The notes under the pieces are model-generated. The model was given only the letters and a program-made list of their open reading frames with translations, searched no databases and was not told where the DNA came from. A stretch of DNA of 64,000 nucleotides from JAUXJB01 sp965226855. Lineage in GTDB: Bacteria > Myxococcota_A > UBA9160 > SZUA-336. This document shows positions 25,724 through 34,345 of the stretch, piece by piece; position 1 is the first letter of the stretch, and every line of letters starts with the position of its first letter. A program made the position numbers and the translations under genes. The DNA lies in contig CBDDEE010000025.1 in the NCBI GenBank assembly GCA_965226855.1, positions 62,001 to 126,000 on the forward strand, written 5' to 3'.

Positions 25724-26572
25724 GAACACGGTTCGGTGCGCACGCGGTAGATCTTGCGGGATCATGAGCAGATCGACTACAACCTGCTCTACCGCTGGTT
25801 CGTGGGCCTGCAGCTGGACGATGAGGTGTTCAGCGCGACGGTGTTCACCAAGAATCGGGAACGGCTGCATGAAGGGCGAGATCGCCAACATTTCTTCGAC
25901 CCGGTGCTGGCGCAGGCGGACCTCGGAGGGGTTGGTGTCATCGGAGCACTTCACGGTTGGACGGGACGCTGTCGAGGCGTGGGCGAGCTCAGAAGAGCTT
26001 CGTGCGCAAGGACGAGAAGCGCAGGGACGATGACGACCCGGGCAACCCGACGGTGACTTCCGGGGCGAGAAGCGGAGCAACCAGACCATGCGTCGAGCCG
26101 ACGGATCCGGACGCCCGACTGCCGGGGATGAGGGGCCAGGGCGCGCGGCTCGCGTATCAGGGACACGTCGTGACGGAGAACCGCGCGGCCTGGTGGTGGC
26201 GGCGAAGCTCACTCAGGCGTGTATGCGGAGCGCGAAGCGGCTCTCGAGACGCTCGCCGGATCACCCTGGCTGGAGACAAGGGCTACGACGCCAGAGCTTT
26301 GTGCAGGCGCTTCGGGCCTGGAGCGTTACCCCGCACGTCGAAGCGCTCGATCGAAGGACCACAGGACACCCGGGCTACAGCCAGCGCTCCGCAAACGGGT
26401 GGAGGAGGTGTTTGGCTGGATGAAGACGGTGGGCTTGATCGCAAGACCCGGCACCGGGGCACATCGGGTCGGCTGGGTCTTCACCTTCACGCTCGGCCTA
26501 CAACCTGGTCCGATCCGCAACCGACGACATAGCTGATCCCGCAAGATCTACCCGTGCGACACCGACCGGTTC
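25724..26572 (+). mobile_element. Decayed IS5-like insertion sequence between flgF and flgG
   Basis: A perfect 19-bp inverted repeat, GGTAGATCTTGCGGGATCA at 25746-25764 and its complement at 26534-26552, bounds a broken transposase gene; imperfect pairing continues outward for about 20 bases on each side (GTGCG.CACCGA.CC.GTTC). The N-terminal ~60 residues usual for this transposase type are missing, so the element is internally deleted as well as frameshifted. It cannot move by itself. Confidence 0.8.
25754..26536 (+). pseudogene. IS5-family (DDE) transposase, truncated and multiply frameshifted
   Basis: Recognisable segments occur in order but in different frames: 'HEQIDYNLLYRWFVGLQLDD' and 'SATVFTKNRERL' (frame of 25754), 'SSEHFTVGRDAVEAWAS' (third frame), 'DDDDPGNPTVTS' and 'PDARLPGM.GQGARLAYQGH' (first frame), 'VEEVFGWMKTVGLIARPG' with 'HRVGWVFTFT', and finally 'SAYNLVRSATDD'. 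These match the IS5-type transposase with its DUF772 N-terminus. At least four frame changes and a missing 5' end make it clearly dead. Confidence 0.85.
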
Positions 26573-26573
26573 G

Positions 26574-26587
26574 TCGACAGAATGCTG
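26574..26587 (+). repeat. 14-bp direct repeat flanking the flgF-flgG insertion, right copy
   Basis: TCGACAGAATGCTG, identical to the last codons of flgF at 25604-25617, placed 30 bp before the flgG start. Confidence 0.7.
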
Positions 26588-26617
26588 CAGCCTGTTAGGA
26601 GAGAGGAGCGCACATCG

Positions 26618-27391
26618 ATGAGCAACGCGGCCATGTTCACTGCGGTCACGGGGACCCAGGCGCAACAGGCGAGGATCGACATCGTCGCCAACAACCTTGC
26701 CAACCTCGGTACGGTGGGGTTCAAGCGTATCCGTCCTTCGTTCGAGGACCTGTTCTACGAGACGATCAGCTCTCCATCGGCCGAGGGCGGCGCTCCAACG
26801 GGCCTTCAGTTTGGCCGCGGCGTGCGCATAGTCTCGACTGACCACGTGCACACCCTCGGGCCGCTACGCGAGACGAGTCAGCCGCTAGACCTCGCGATCG
26901 CGGGAGCCGGCTTCTTCGCCATCGAGCAGCTCAACGGGGACATTGCGTACACCCGCAACGGGTCGTTTCGTCTTGACGTGGACGGGAACCTGACGACGCC
27001 CGCGGGGTTGCTGTTGGATCCCCCCATCACGGTGCCAACGGACGCGCTGCAGATCACCATCACGGACGACGGGAGGGTGAGCGTGCTGCAGCCCGGGAGT
27101 CCAACGTCGACAGAGGTGGGACAGATCGAGCTCAGCAGCTTTCAGAATCCCGGCGGGCTGGAGTCCATCGGCGGGAACCTGCTGCGCGAGACGGAGTCGT
27201 CCGGAACACCCGCCACGGGGAATCCGGGCGAAGACGCCTTCGGCGCACTGAAGCAGGGCAGCCTCGAGGAGTCCAACGTAAGCATCGCCGAAGAGCTCGT
27301 GAGCATGATCATCGCGCAGCGCGCCTTCGAGGCGAACACGCGGGTGATCTCGGCCGCAGACGACATGCTCCGCTTCGTAACCCAGAGGTAG
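26618..27391 (+). CDS. flgG: Flagellar distal rod protein FlgG
   Basis: 257 residues from the ATG at 26618, preceded by AGGAGAGAGGAG; the ORF extends upstream into repeat sequence, which is not family-like. Motifs: 'AVTGTQAQQARIDIVANNLA', 'NLGTVGFKRIRPSFEDLFYE', 'IAGAGFFAIEQLNGD', 'SNVSIAEELVSMIIAQRAFE'. FlgG forms the distal rod. With the IS remnant upstream and no clear promoter in between, its transcription depends on read-through from flgF or an unrecognised promoter. Confidence 0.95.
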   Translation: MSNAAMFTAVTGTQAQQARIDIVANNLANLGTVGFKRIRPSFEDLFYETISSPSAEGGAPTGLQFGRGVRIVSTDHVHTLGPLRETSQPLDLAIAGAGFFAIEQLNGDIAYTRNGSFRLDVDGNLTTPAGLLLDPPITVPTDALQITITDDGRVSVLQPGSPTSTEVGQIELSSFQNPGGLESIGGNLLRETESSGTPATGNPGEDAFGALKQGSLEESNVSIAEELVSMIIAQRAFEANTRVISAADDMLRFVTQR

Positions 27392-27393
27392 GC

Positions 27394-28353
27394 GTGGGAG
27401 TCTTCCTGACGCTGACGTTTCTCCTCGGCGCGGCGACGTCCGCCGCCGTAGTCGTCATTCCCGGGGACGCAACCGTCCTTGGCACAGAGATCAGACTCGG
27501 AGAAATCGCGGAGCTGCGAGGCGTCGATGCCGCGCTCCGCGAGCGCCTCGCGACGCTGTCGCTCGGGCGAGCCGCCGCGCCGGCACGGAAGCGGGTCCTC
27601 TCGGGCGGCACCCTGCGCCGGCGTATCCACGCCGTCCACCCCGCGCTTCACGTGGAGGTCCCGGATCAGGTACACGTCCACACCGCGTTCCGCGAGATCA
27701 CGCCGGACTTCGTCCGCTCGCATCTGGAGCGTGCGATCCGGCACAGGATGCCGTGGTCGGATGCCGCGGTGAGCTTCGGAGGGTGGAGACTCTCAGAGCC
27801 GTTCGCCGCGGCGCTAGCCGCGCAGCGCGTGGTCGTGCACTTTCGCACAGAGGAGAGCTTTCTCCGCCGCGTTCACGCCGAGATCGAACTCGTCGGAGCA
27901 GACGGCGCGCCGCGCATCCGTCGCAGCGCGTCGGTCGTCATGAGCGTGAGGCGTCCCGTCGTGGTCACCACGGCCGACCTGCACCGCGGCGCGGTCCTGA
28001 AGGCAGAGCACCTCCGACTCGAGGAGCGTGAGCTGGGTGGCCTGCCGAGGAACGTGCTGCGCGATCTGGAGCACGCGGCCGGGCTGCAGCTGGCCCGCAC
28101 GCTCAGTGCGGGCACACCGCTCGTTCCCGGCTATCTCCGCTCCGAGCCCCTGGTCAAGCGAGGCGACACCGTGGTCGTGGTGGCAGAAGGCCCAGGTCTC
28201 TCGGTGCAGCTGGAGGCCCGTGCGCTCGAGGCCGGGGTGCTCGGCGAGACGATCCGCTTCGAGAACCGCAGGACACGCTACCGCTTTCAGGCAGAGGTGA
28301 CCGGATCCGGTCGAGCGCGCCTACACGCCCCGGGCGTCGGGAGTGGAAGATGA
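27394..28353 (+). CDS. flgA: Flagellar P-ring assembly chaperone FlgA
   Basis: 319 residues from GTG, long for FlgA. Signal-like N-terminus ('GVFLTLTFLLGAATSAAVVV'), a variable middle, and a C-terminal SAF-type domain: 'RPVVVTTADLHRGAVLKAEH', 'GLQLARTLSAGTPLVPGYL', 'VKRGDTVVVVAEGPGLSVQL'. FlgA helps FlgI polymerise into the P-ring in the periplasm. It sits between flgG and flgH as in many sigma-54 systems. Confidence 0.9.
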   Translation: MGVFLTLTFLLGAATSAAVVVIPGDATVLGTEIRLGEIAELRGVDAALRERLATLSLGRAAAPARKRVLSGGTLRRRIHAVHPALHVEVPDQVHVHTAFREITPDFVRSHLERAIRHRMPWSDAAVSFGGWRLSEPFAAALAAQRVVVHFRTEESFLRRVHAEIELVGADGAPRIRRSASVVMSVRRPVVVTTADLHRGAVLKAEHLRLEERELGGLPRNVLRDLEHAAGLQLARTLSAGTPLVPGYLRSEPLVKRGDTVVVVAEGPGLSVQLEARALEAGVLGETIRFENRRTRYRFQAEVTGSGRARLHAPGVGSGR

Positions 28354-29090
28354 GAGTCACGGTCGTTGCGCTCGCCGCCCTCACAGTGGGCTGCCTGTAT
28401 CCGAACCATGAGGCGGCCCTGCAGAGGACGGATCCCCTGCCGCCGCCGCCCACCAGCGCCGTGACTGAGCCGATGCCGGCAGAGGGGTCACTCTGGCGGG
28501 GCGCGGAGTCCCGGCGCTTCCTCGCCTTCGAGAATCGAGCGACACAGGTGGGGGACCTGCTCACGGTTCAGATCCTCGAGCAGGCCGTTGCGGAGGACAA
28601 AGCATCCACCGAACTCGCGCGCGACTCGGCCTACGAGGCGACGCTCGACAGCGGGATTTCGCTCCAGACGATCGTCGCGCGACCCATCCTGAACCTGCTC
28701 AACCTCCTAGGGTTCACGGACCAGCGCAGCGACGACAATCCCTCCACGGAGCTGGATATCGTCAACGCGGAGACGCGCTCGGAGTACGAGGGCGAGGGAA
28801 CCGTCAAGCGCGAGGCCTCCTTCGAGACGCTGGTGGCCTGCATGGTGACGGAGGTCACGGATTCGGGCCTGCTGCGCATCGAGGGCGAGCGCCATCTGAC
28901 GATCAATCGAGAGACCCAGATCATCCGTCTGTCCGGCTACGTCCGACCAGAAGACGTACGAATCGACAACACCATCCCGTCGACCCTGATCGCGAGCGCG
29001 GACATCTACTACGGCGGCAAGGGCGTCATCAGCGAGCACCAGCGCGTGCCCTGGATGATGCGCTTCTTCCAGTTCTTCCTGCCGTTCTGA
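28350..29090 (+). CDS. flgH: Flagellar L-ring lipoprotein FlgH
   Basis: 246 residues; ATG overlaps flgA (ATGA). Lipoprotein signal with lipobox 'LTVGC' (Cys15), then 'GSLWRGAESRRFLAFENRAT' and 'VGDLLTVQILEQAVAEDKAS', the FlgH core, and C-terminal 'GYVRPEDVRIDNTIPSTLIA' and 'DIYYGGKGVIS'. FlgH builds the outer-membrane L-ring. Stop and flgI start share a base (TGATG). Confidence 0.96.
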   Translation: MRVTVVALAALTVGCLYPNHEAALQRTDPLPPPPTSAVTEPMPAEGSLWRGAESRRFLAFENRATQVGDLLTVQILEQAVAEDKASTELARDSAYEATLDSGISLQTIVARPILNLLNLLGFTDQRSDDNPSTELDIVNAETRSEYEGEGTVKREASFETLVACMVTEVTDSGLLRIEGERHLTINRETQIIRLSGYVRPEDVRIDNTIPSTLIASADIYYGGKGVISEHQRVPWMMRFFQFFLPF

Positions 29091-30190
29091 TGCGCTTCCC
29101 GCTGGCCGCCCTGGCGCTTCTCGTGGCTCTCGGTCTATCCGGGGGTGCCGGCGCCATCCAGATCAAGAACCTGGCACAGGTGCAGGGCGTCCGCTCGAAC
29201 CCGCTGATCGGATACGGGCTCGTCGTCGGGCTACAGGGTACCGGCGACAGCAGCGCGAGCTTGTTCGCGAACCAGACCCTCGCCGGCTTCCTGGCAAAGC
29301 TCGGCATCGTGGTCGATCCCGACGAGGTCAGCGTAACGAACGTGGCCGCGGTCATGGTGACTTCGGACCTACCGCCCTTCTCCCGCATCGGCGAGACCCT
29401 GGACGTCACCGTGTCGTCGATCGGCGACGCGTCGAACTTGCAGGGGGGCACGCTGCTCGCGACGACTCTGCTGGGCGTGGACGCAGAGGTATACGCGCTG
29501 GCCCAGGGCGCCATCTCGATCGGAGGCTTCTCCGTATCGAGCAGCCAGGGCGATCGCGTCCAGCAGAACCACCCCACGGTCGGTCGCATCCCGAATGCCG
29601 CCATCGTCGAGCGCGAGCTCGCGGTTCCCTTCGAGAATCGTCAGGAGATACGCCTGCTCCTGAAGGAGAAGGACTTCACGACGGCGGCACGCGTCGCTGC
29701 GTCCCTCAACGAGAGGTTCGGCGAGGAAACAGCGTACGCCGTGGATGCGGGCTTGGTCCAGATCAAGATCCCGGAACGCTACCAGAAGCACCCCGTGCCC
29801 TTTCTCGCGCAGGTCGAGGCCATCGAGATCGAGCCCGGCCGCGTCGCCCGCGTCGTCCTGAACGAGCGAACGGGAACAGTGGTCATCGGCGCCGATGTTC
29901 GTATCTCGGCCGTCGCGATCTCTCACGGGAACCTCTCCGTACAGATCTCGTCGCGCACGAACGTCTCGCAACCCGCTCCCTTCTCGGAGACAGGGACAAC
30001 GGTCGAGTTCGAGAACGACGAGATCGTGGTTCAGGAACGGGGATCAAATTTGGTGCTCGTTCAGGGAGCGGCGATCGGGGAGCTGGTGCGTACGCTGAAC
30101 TCGCTCGGGGCCAGCCCGCGTGATCTCATCGCCATCCTGCAGGCGATGAGGGCAGCGGGAGTACTGCAAGCGGAGCTCCGGATCATCTGA
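29090..30190 (+). CDS. flgI: Flagellar P-ring protein FlgI
   Basis: 366 residues. Signal peptide ('LAALALLVALGLSGGAGA'), then 'IKNLAQVQGVRSNPLIGYGL' and 'VVGLQGTGDSS', 'NVAAVMVTSDLPPFSRIGET', 'FTTAARVAASLNERFG', ending '...LIAILQAMRAAGVLQAELRI', all standard FlgI blocks. The P-ring acts as the peptidoglycan bushing of the rod. Confidence 0.97.
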   Translation: MRFPLAALALLVALGLSGGAGAIQIKNLAQVQGVRSNPLIGYGLVVGLQGTGDSSASLFANQTLAGFLAKLGIVVDPDEVSVTNVAAVMVTSDLPPFSRIGETLDVTVSSIGDASNLQGGTLLATTLLGVDAEVYALAQGAISIGGFSVSSSQGDRVQQNHPTVGRIPNAAIVERELAVPFENRQEIRLLLKEKDFTTAARVAASLNERFGEETAYAVDAGLVQIKIPERYQKHPVPFLAQVEAIEIEPGRVARVVLNERTGTVVIGADVRISAVAISHGNLSVQISSRTNVSQPAPFSETGTTVEFENDEIVVQERGSNLVLVQGAAIGELVRTLNSLGASPRDLIAILQAMRAAGVLQAELRII

Positions 30191-30251
30191 GCGGAAGTCA
30201 TTTCAAGATTCCGGCAGGTCCGGCCGATGAATCTGCGGGAGCACATACCCT

Positions 30252-30551
30252 TTGGACCAGTTGCTGGAGAGCCTGAACCCCTTCGACCTCGCGTCCGCGA
30301 GACCGGGACTGGCCGTCCAGCCCGACCCTCGTCTCCGCGACGCTGACGCGGCGAAGGAGTTCGAATCGTATCTGCTGAAGCTGCTCCTCACCGAGATGCG
30401 CAAAGGTATCAGCTCCGGCGGGCTCTTCACGAGCTCCACCGCGAAGAGCTACGAAGCGATCATGGACGACGCGCTCGCACGGCGCGCCGCAGAGGCGGGC
30501 AGCTTCGGTCTCGCGGAGCAGATGCTGCGCGAGTGGGAGCGTACGCGGTGA
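30252..30551 (+). CDS. flgJ: Rod-binding protein FlgJ (N-terminal domain only)
   Basis: 99 residues from TTG; the upstream ATG at 30227 is out of frame. It contains the rod-binding domain ('AAKEFESYLLKLLLTEMRKG', 'SYEAIMDDALARRAAEAGSF', 'GLAEQMLREW') but no muramidase domain, so peptidoglycan digestion for rod passage must come from another enzyme. Single-domain FlgJ is common outside gammaproteobacteria. The 61-bp gap after flgI holds no evident promoter. Confidence 0.9.
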   Translation: MDQLLESLNPFDLASARPGLAVQPDPRLRDADAAKEFESYLLKLLLTEMRKGISSGGLFTSSTAKSYEAIMDDALARRAAEAGSFGLAEQMLREWERTR

Positions 30552-31051
30552 GGGCCAGCATCATCGAGCTGGTCGACGTGCTCGAGCAGGAGACGCTCCT
30601 CGTGAAGCAGCTCGTGCTGGCGCTCCAAGAGGACCAGCAGCGCATCATCAAGCAGGATGTCGAGGGGCTCGAAGAGAGCAACCGTCACAAGGAAGAGCGC
30701 GTGGTGCGCTTTCAGGCTCTGGAGCAGGTACGCCAGAGCCTGACCGACCGGATCGGTCAGCGCCTGGGGCTACAGCCCGACGAGCTGCGCGTAGCGCGGA
30801 TCTCTCCTCTGCTGGGCGAGGACGGCAAGGGACTGGAGGAGGCCGCCGACAAGCTGCGCGCCGTCGTCGCGAGCCTGGGAGAGCTCGTTGCCGTGAGCCA
30901 GGGCTTTCTGGAGCAGTCCATCCTGGGCATTCGGGGTCTGCTCTCCCTCATCCAGTCCATGCGCACACCGGATCCGGGCACCTACAACGCCACCGGCCGC
31001 TTCGAGCAGAGCACTCGGACCGAAGCGATCAGCGTACGTAAGGAAGTGTAG
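30548..31051 (+). CDS. flgN: Flagellar hook-filament junction chaperone FlgN
   Basis: 167 residues from the GTG overlapping the flgJ stop (GTGA); an in-frame GTG five codons earlier is possible. Helical coiled-coil protein with the FlgN pattern 'ELVDVLEQETLLVKQLVLAL' and 'DVEGLEESNRHKEERVVRFQ'. FlgN keeps FlgK and FlgL export-competent. It sits right before flgK and flgL, its clients. Confidence 0.88.
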   Translation: MRASIIELVDVLEQETLLVKQLVLALQEDQQRIIKQDVEGLEESNRHKEERVVRFQALEQVRQSLTDRIGQRLGLQPDELRVARISPLLGEDGKGLEEAADKLRAVVASLGELVAVSQGFLEQSILGIRGLLSLIQSMRTPDPGTYNATGRFEQSTRTEAISVRKEV

Positions 31052-31052
31052 G

Positions 31053-32597
31053 GTGTCCATCCTCTCCGCCTTCAACACCGCGCGGTCGAGTCTGCTCGCA
31101 CAGTCGAGGGCGCTGAGCGTTGCCAGCAACAACGTCGGGAACGTCAACACCCCTGGCTACACACGCCTGCGCCCCATCTTCGCGCCGGTCCCGTCCTCTT
31201 CGGGAGGACTTGCTATTGGTGGCGGCACCACGATCGAGTCGATCCAGCGCGTGGTGGACGCGACGATCGACCTGCAGCTCCAGCGAGAGCGGCAGGAGCT
31301 CTCCTACGACGCGGAGATCGAGCGCGGCCTCACCAGCATCGAGGGTATCTTCGAGGAGCTGGGGGGCACCGGCATCAGCGGCGCGCTGAGCGAGTTCTTC
31401 GCAAGCCTTGGAGATCTGGCGAACAATCCGGCAAACTCGACGGTCCGCGAGTCTGTACTACAGGCCGCCCAGAACCTGACCAGTCTCATCCACGACGCGG
31501 ACAGACGGCTCGATCAACGACAGATCGACGCCAACAACCAGCTGCAGCAATCCGTCACCGAGGTCAACGCCATTACGGCCGATCTCGCGGAGCTGAACGG
31601 CCAGATCTTCCGCATCGAGAGCAGCGGGAGCGGAGCCGAAGCGAGCGCACTGCGAGATCGGCGCGCCACGCTCCTCGCCGATTTGGCCGAACACGTCGGC
31701 TTCACGTTTTTCGAGCGACCGGATGGTCAGATCTCGGTCTTCGTCGGAGGGGGCGCCGTGCTGGTCGACGACGACGTGTCGGCACAGCTCCTGGTGCAGC
31801 CAGGAGCAGCAGGAAACCCGGTGTTCTTCGACATCTTCCACGATCTCGGTGGATCGGTCGGCGGACCCATCACAGCCAGAATTCTCGGCGGGAAGATGGG
31901 TGCGGCTATTGACCTCCGCGACAACCGCATTCAGTCCTACCGCGACTCGCTCGACGAGTTCACCTTCACCCTCGCCCGCCGTATCAACGACGAGCACTTC
32001 GGCCCACTTCCGGCGCCACCTCCCGGCGACGCCTTCGGCCTTATCGACAACCAGTCTCGGCGCTTCTTCATCGACGGGGCCCAGGCCGTGACACCGGAAG
32101 GTTCCGACTTCACGCTGATCGGTGGCGCCGCGGCGGCAATTGCGATCCATGCGGACATCCTGGCCAACATTCGTCACATCGCGGCAGGTGCGGTGAGCGT
32201 CGGGGGAGCCGGAGCGGCTACAGGGGACAACCAGAACGCGCTCGACCTGGCCGCCGCCGAGCTGAACGGTTCTGCTTTCTTTCAGCTCGCCCGCGATCCC
32301 GTGACGGGGCTCGAGATCCCACCCGGCATCGTGCCCGGGGGTAACGTCCATATGCTCGGCGGCTTCTCGAGTTCGATCTCGGGGCGGCTCGGGAGCGAGC
32401 TCCAGAGCTCACGTCGGGCGCTCGCCCAGGAAGAGCTCGTGGTCGCGGAGCTCGAGCAGCGTCGGGCCTCCATCTCTGGCGTGTCGCTCGACGAGGAGAT
32501 CGCGAATCTCATTCGCTTCGAGCGTGCCTACCAAGCGTCGGCGCGGATCATCCAGGAGACGAACACCCTGATCGGCTTCCTGATCGACATGGTCTAG
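31053..32597 (+). CDS. flgK: Hook-filament junction protein FlgK (HAP1)
   Basis: 514 residues from GTG. N-terminus 'ILSAFNTARSSLLAQSRALS' and 'VASNNVGNVNTPGYTRLRPI'; middle 'EFFASLGDLANNPANSTVRE' and 'AEVNAITADLAELNGQI'-like helix; C-terminus 'SLDEEIANLIRFERAYQASA' and 'RIIQETNTLIGFLIDMV'. FlgK joins hook to filament. Confidence 0.96.
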   Translation: MSILSAFNTARSSLLAQSRALSVASNNVGNVNTPGYTRLRPIFAPVPSSSGGLAIGGGTTIESIQRVVDATIDLQLQRERQELSYDAEIERGLTSIEGIFEELGGTGISGALSEFFASLGDLANNPANSTVRESVLQAAQNLTSLIHDADRRLDQRQIDANNQLQQSVTEVNAITADLAELNGQIFRIESSGSGAEASALRDRRATLLADLAEHVGFTFFERPDGQISVFVGGGAVLVDDDVSAQLLVQPGAAGNPVFFDIFHDLGGSVGGPITARILGGKMGAAIDLRDNRIQSYRDSLDEFTFTLARRINDEHFGPLPAPPPGDAFGLIDNQSRRFFIDGAQAVTPEGSDFTLIGGAAAAIAIHADILANIRHIAAGAVSVGGAGAATGDNQNALDLAAAELNGSAFFQLARDPVTGLEIPPGIVPGGNVHMLGGFSSSISGRLGSELQSSRRALAQEELVVAELEQRRASISGVSLDEEIANLIRFERAYQASARIIQETNTLIGFLIDMV

Positions 32598-32606
32598 GGA
32601 GCCCTT

Positions 32607-33575
32607 ATGCCCTTCCGAATCAGCGACGCCACCATCTTCCATGCCGCGGTACGCAACGCGCGCCTGAATCGCTTTTCTCTGGCGCAGATCCAGGCCGAGA
32701 TCGGCTCCGGAAAGCGAATCCTCTCGGTGGCAGACGCTCCCAGCGATGCGGCGCGGATACTCGACCTGCGGAGCGCCAACGCGCGGGTGGAGCAGTTCCG
32801 CCGCAACATCGAGTCCGCGCGCTCGCGCCTGGAGCCCACGGAGTCCACCCTCGCATCCGTGAGCGACGTGCTCACGCGCCTGCGGGAGCTCGCGGTGAGC
32901 GCTGACATCGAAGAGCCTCAGTTTAACCTGATCAAGCCAGAGGTCGAGCAGCTCTACGACGAGCTGGTGCAACTCGCGAACACGCGGACGACGCACGGCT
33001 TCCTCTTCGGCGGCTTCACGACGGATTCCTCACCTTTCACGAAGGTGGGGAGCTTTGTGGACGGCGTGGTGGACGAGGCAACACCCGATCCCGACGTCGT
33101 GTACTCCGGGGACTCGGGGGTGGTGCGCGTTCAGATCGGCGAAGCCACCACTATCGAGGTCGGCGTACCCGGCTCGGCAGTCTTCGAGGGCGACTTCGTT
33201 GCACCCGCCGGGACCGATCCGGGCCGCGTGAACCTATTTGACCTGGTACGCGAGTTTCGCAACCGCCTCGAGGATCCGACGAACCCGGCGTTTGCCGTAT
33301 CCGGCGTCGCCGAAGTCCTCGACGACTTTGACCTCGCGATCGATCAGGTGCTGGAGGTTCGGGGTCGCATCGGGGCGAACCTGAACCGGCTCGACATCGC
33401 CGACTCCCAGCTCCAGTCGCTGAAGATCACCCAGGAGGCCGAGCGCGCGAGTCTCGAAGACACCGATCTCATCGCCGCTGCCACGGAGCTGGCCCAGCGG
33501 GAGAACATCTACCAGGCATCGCTCGCCGTGACCGCTCGCGTGCTCCAACCGAGCCTCCTCGACTTCCTCGGCTAG
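32607..33575 (+). CDS. flgL: Hook-filament junction protein FlgL (HAP3)
   Basis: 322 residues. 'RFSLAQIQAEIGSGKRILSV' and 'ADAPSDAARILDLRSANARV' are the flagellin-like N-terminal D0/D1 segment; 'TRTTHGFLFGGFTTDSSPF' is the FlgL-specific centre; 'ATELAQRENIYQASLAVTAR' the C-terminal helix. It completes the hook-filament junction. No flagellin gene follows in this window. Confidence 0.95.
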   Translation: MPFRISDATIFHAAVRNARLNRFSLAQIQAEIGSGKRILSVADAPSDAARILDLRSANARVEQFRRNIESARSRLEPTESTLASVSDVLTRLRELAVSADIEEPQFNLIKPEVEQLYDELVQLANTRTTHGFLFGGFTTDSSPFTKVGSFVDGVVDEATPDPDVVYSGDSGVVRVQIGEATTIEVGVPGSAVFEGDFVAPAGTDPGRVNLFDLVREFRNRLEDPTNPAFAVSGVAEVLDDFDLAIDQVLEVRGRIGANLNRLDIADSQLQSLKITQEAERASLEDTDLIAAATELAQRENIYQASLAVTARVLQPSLLDFLG

Positions 33576-33578
33576 TCC

Positions 33579-33827
33579 GTGCTCGTTCTCACGCGGAAAG
33601 CCGGGGAGTCGATCCGCATCGGCGACGAGATCTCCGTGCACGTGATCGAGATCCAGCGTGGCCAGGTCAAGGTCGCTATCGACGCGCCGCGACACGTTAC
33701 GGTCCATCGCGAAGAGATCTACGAGCTGGTCCAGCGAGAGAACCGGAAGGCCGCTCACCAGCACGCGGAGAATGATCCCGCCGAGCTGTGGAACCGCTCA
33801 AGTGGACGGAAACGGAGGGGGAAGTGA
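33579..33827 (+). CDS. csrA: Translational regulator CsrA
   Basis: 82 residues from GTG. 'MLVLTRKAGESIRIGDEISV', 'VKVAIDAPRHVTVHREEIYE' are the RNA-binding beta-strands of CsrA; the final ~20 residues form a basic tail ('GRKRRGK'), slightly longer than usual. CsrA represses flagellin or hook gene translation in many bacteria and is antagonised by FliW. Its stop overlaps the fliW start (GTGA), so the pair is made together. Confidence 0.96.
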   Translation: MLVLTRKAGESIRIGDEISVHVIEIQRGQVKVAIDAPRHVTVHREEIYELVQRENRKAAHQHAENDPAELWNRSSGRKRRGK

Positions 33828-34288
33828 GAAGATTCGAATCGCCTCGATTCGGCCCGGTCGATGTGGACGAGGACAAGATCATCCACTTTCCCAAAGGACT
33901 ACCCGGGTTCCCGGGCTGCACGGAGTTCGTCGTCATGGACCACGACACGGATACCCCACTCAAGTGGCTCCAGTGCATCGACCTGCCCGAGATCGCCTTC
34001 CTGGTGATTGAGCCCGAGCAGATCCTCCTGTCCTACGGGCTCGACATTCCCGAGCCCGTGCTGGCCTTCCTCGGCTGGCAAAAAGAAACAGGGGACCCGC
34101 GGGACGTGATCGTGTTCGTGATCCTCACCGTTTTGGACTCGAACCTGACCGCGAACCTGCGCGCACCGGTGGTCGTCAACGTGAAGAAAAGGCGCGCGCA
34201 GCAGATGATCCTGGACGACCCGGAGATCCCGCTCCAGCACCCGGTACGCCCAGACCCCGACGCCAAGGCGGAACGCGAGGCAGGCTAG
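33824..34288 (+). CDS. fliW: Flagellar assembly factor FliW
   Basis: 154 residues from GTG at 33824; an earlier GTG at 33788 lies inside csrA. Motifs: 'IIHFPKGLPGFPGCTEFVVM', 'PLKWLQCIDLPEIAFLVIEP', 'LTANLRAPVVVNVKKRRAQQ', all FliW hallmarks. FliW binds both flagellin and CsrA, relieving CsrA repression when flagellin is low. Last gene of the flagellar cluster, convergent with the symporter operon 57 bp away. Confidence 0.96.
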   Translation: MRRFESPRFGPVDVDEDKIIHFPKGLPGFPGCTEFVVMDHDTDTPLKWLQCIDLPEIAFLVIEPEQILLSYGLDIPEPVLAFLGWQKETGDPRDVIVFVILTVLDSNLTANLRAPVVVNVKKRRAQQMILDDPEIPLQHPVRPDPDAKAEREAG

Positions 34289-34345
34289 AGTGTCCATAGT
34301 CGACCGGGAGACGGGCCACGACGAAACCGCTAGCAACGCCTGAGG

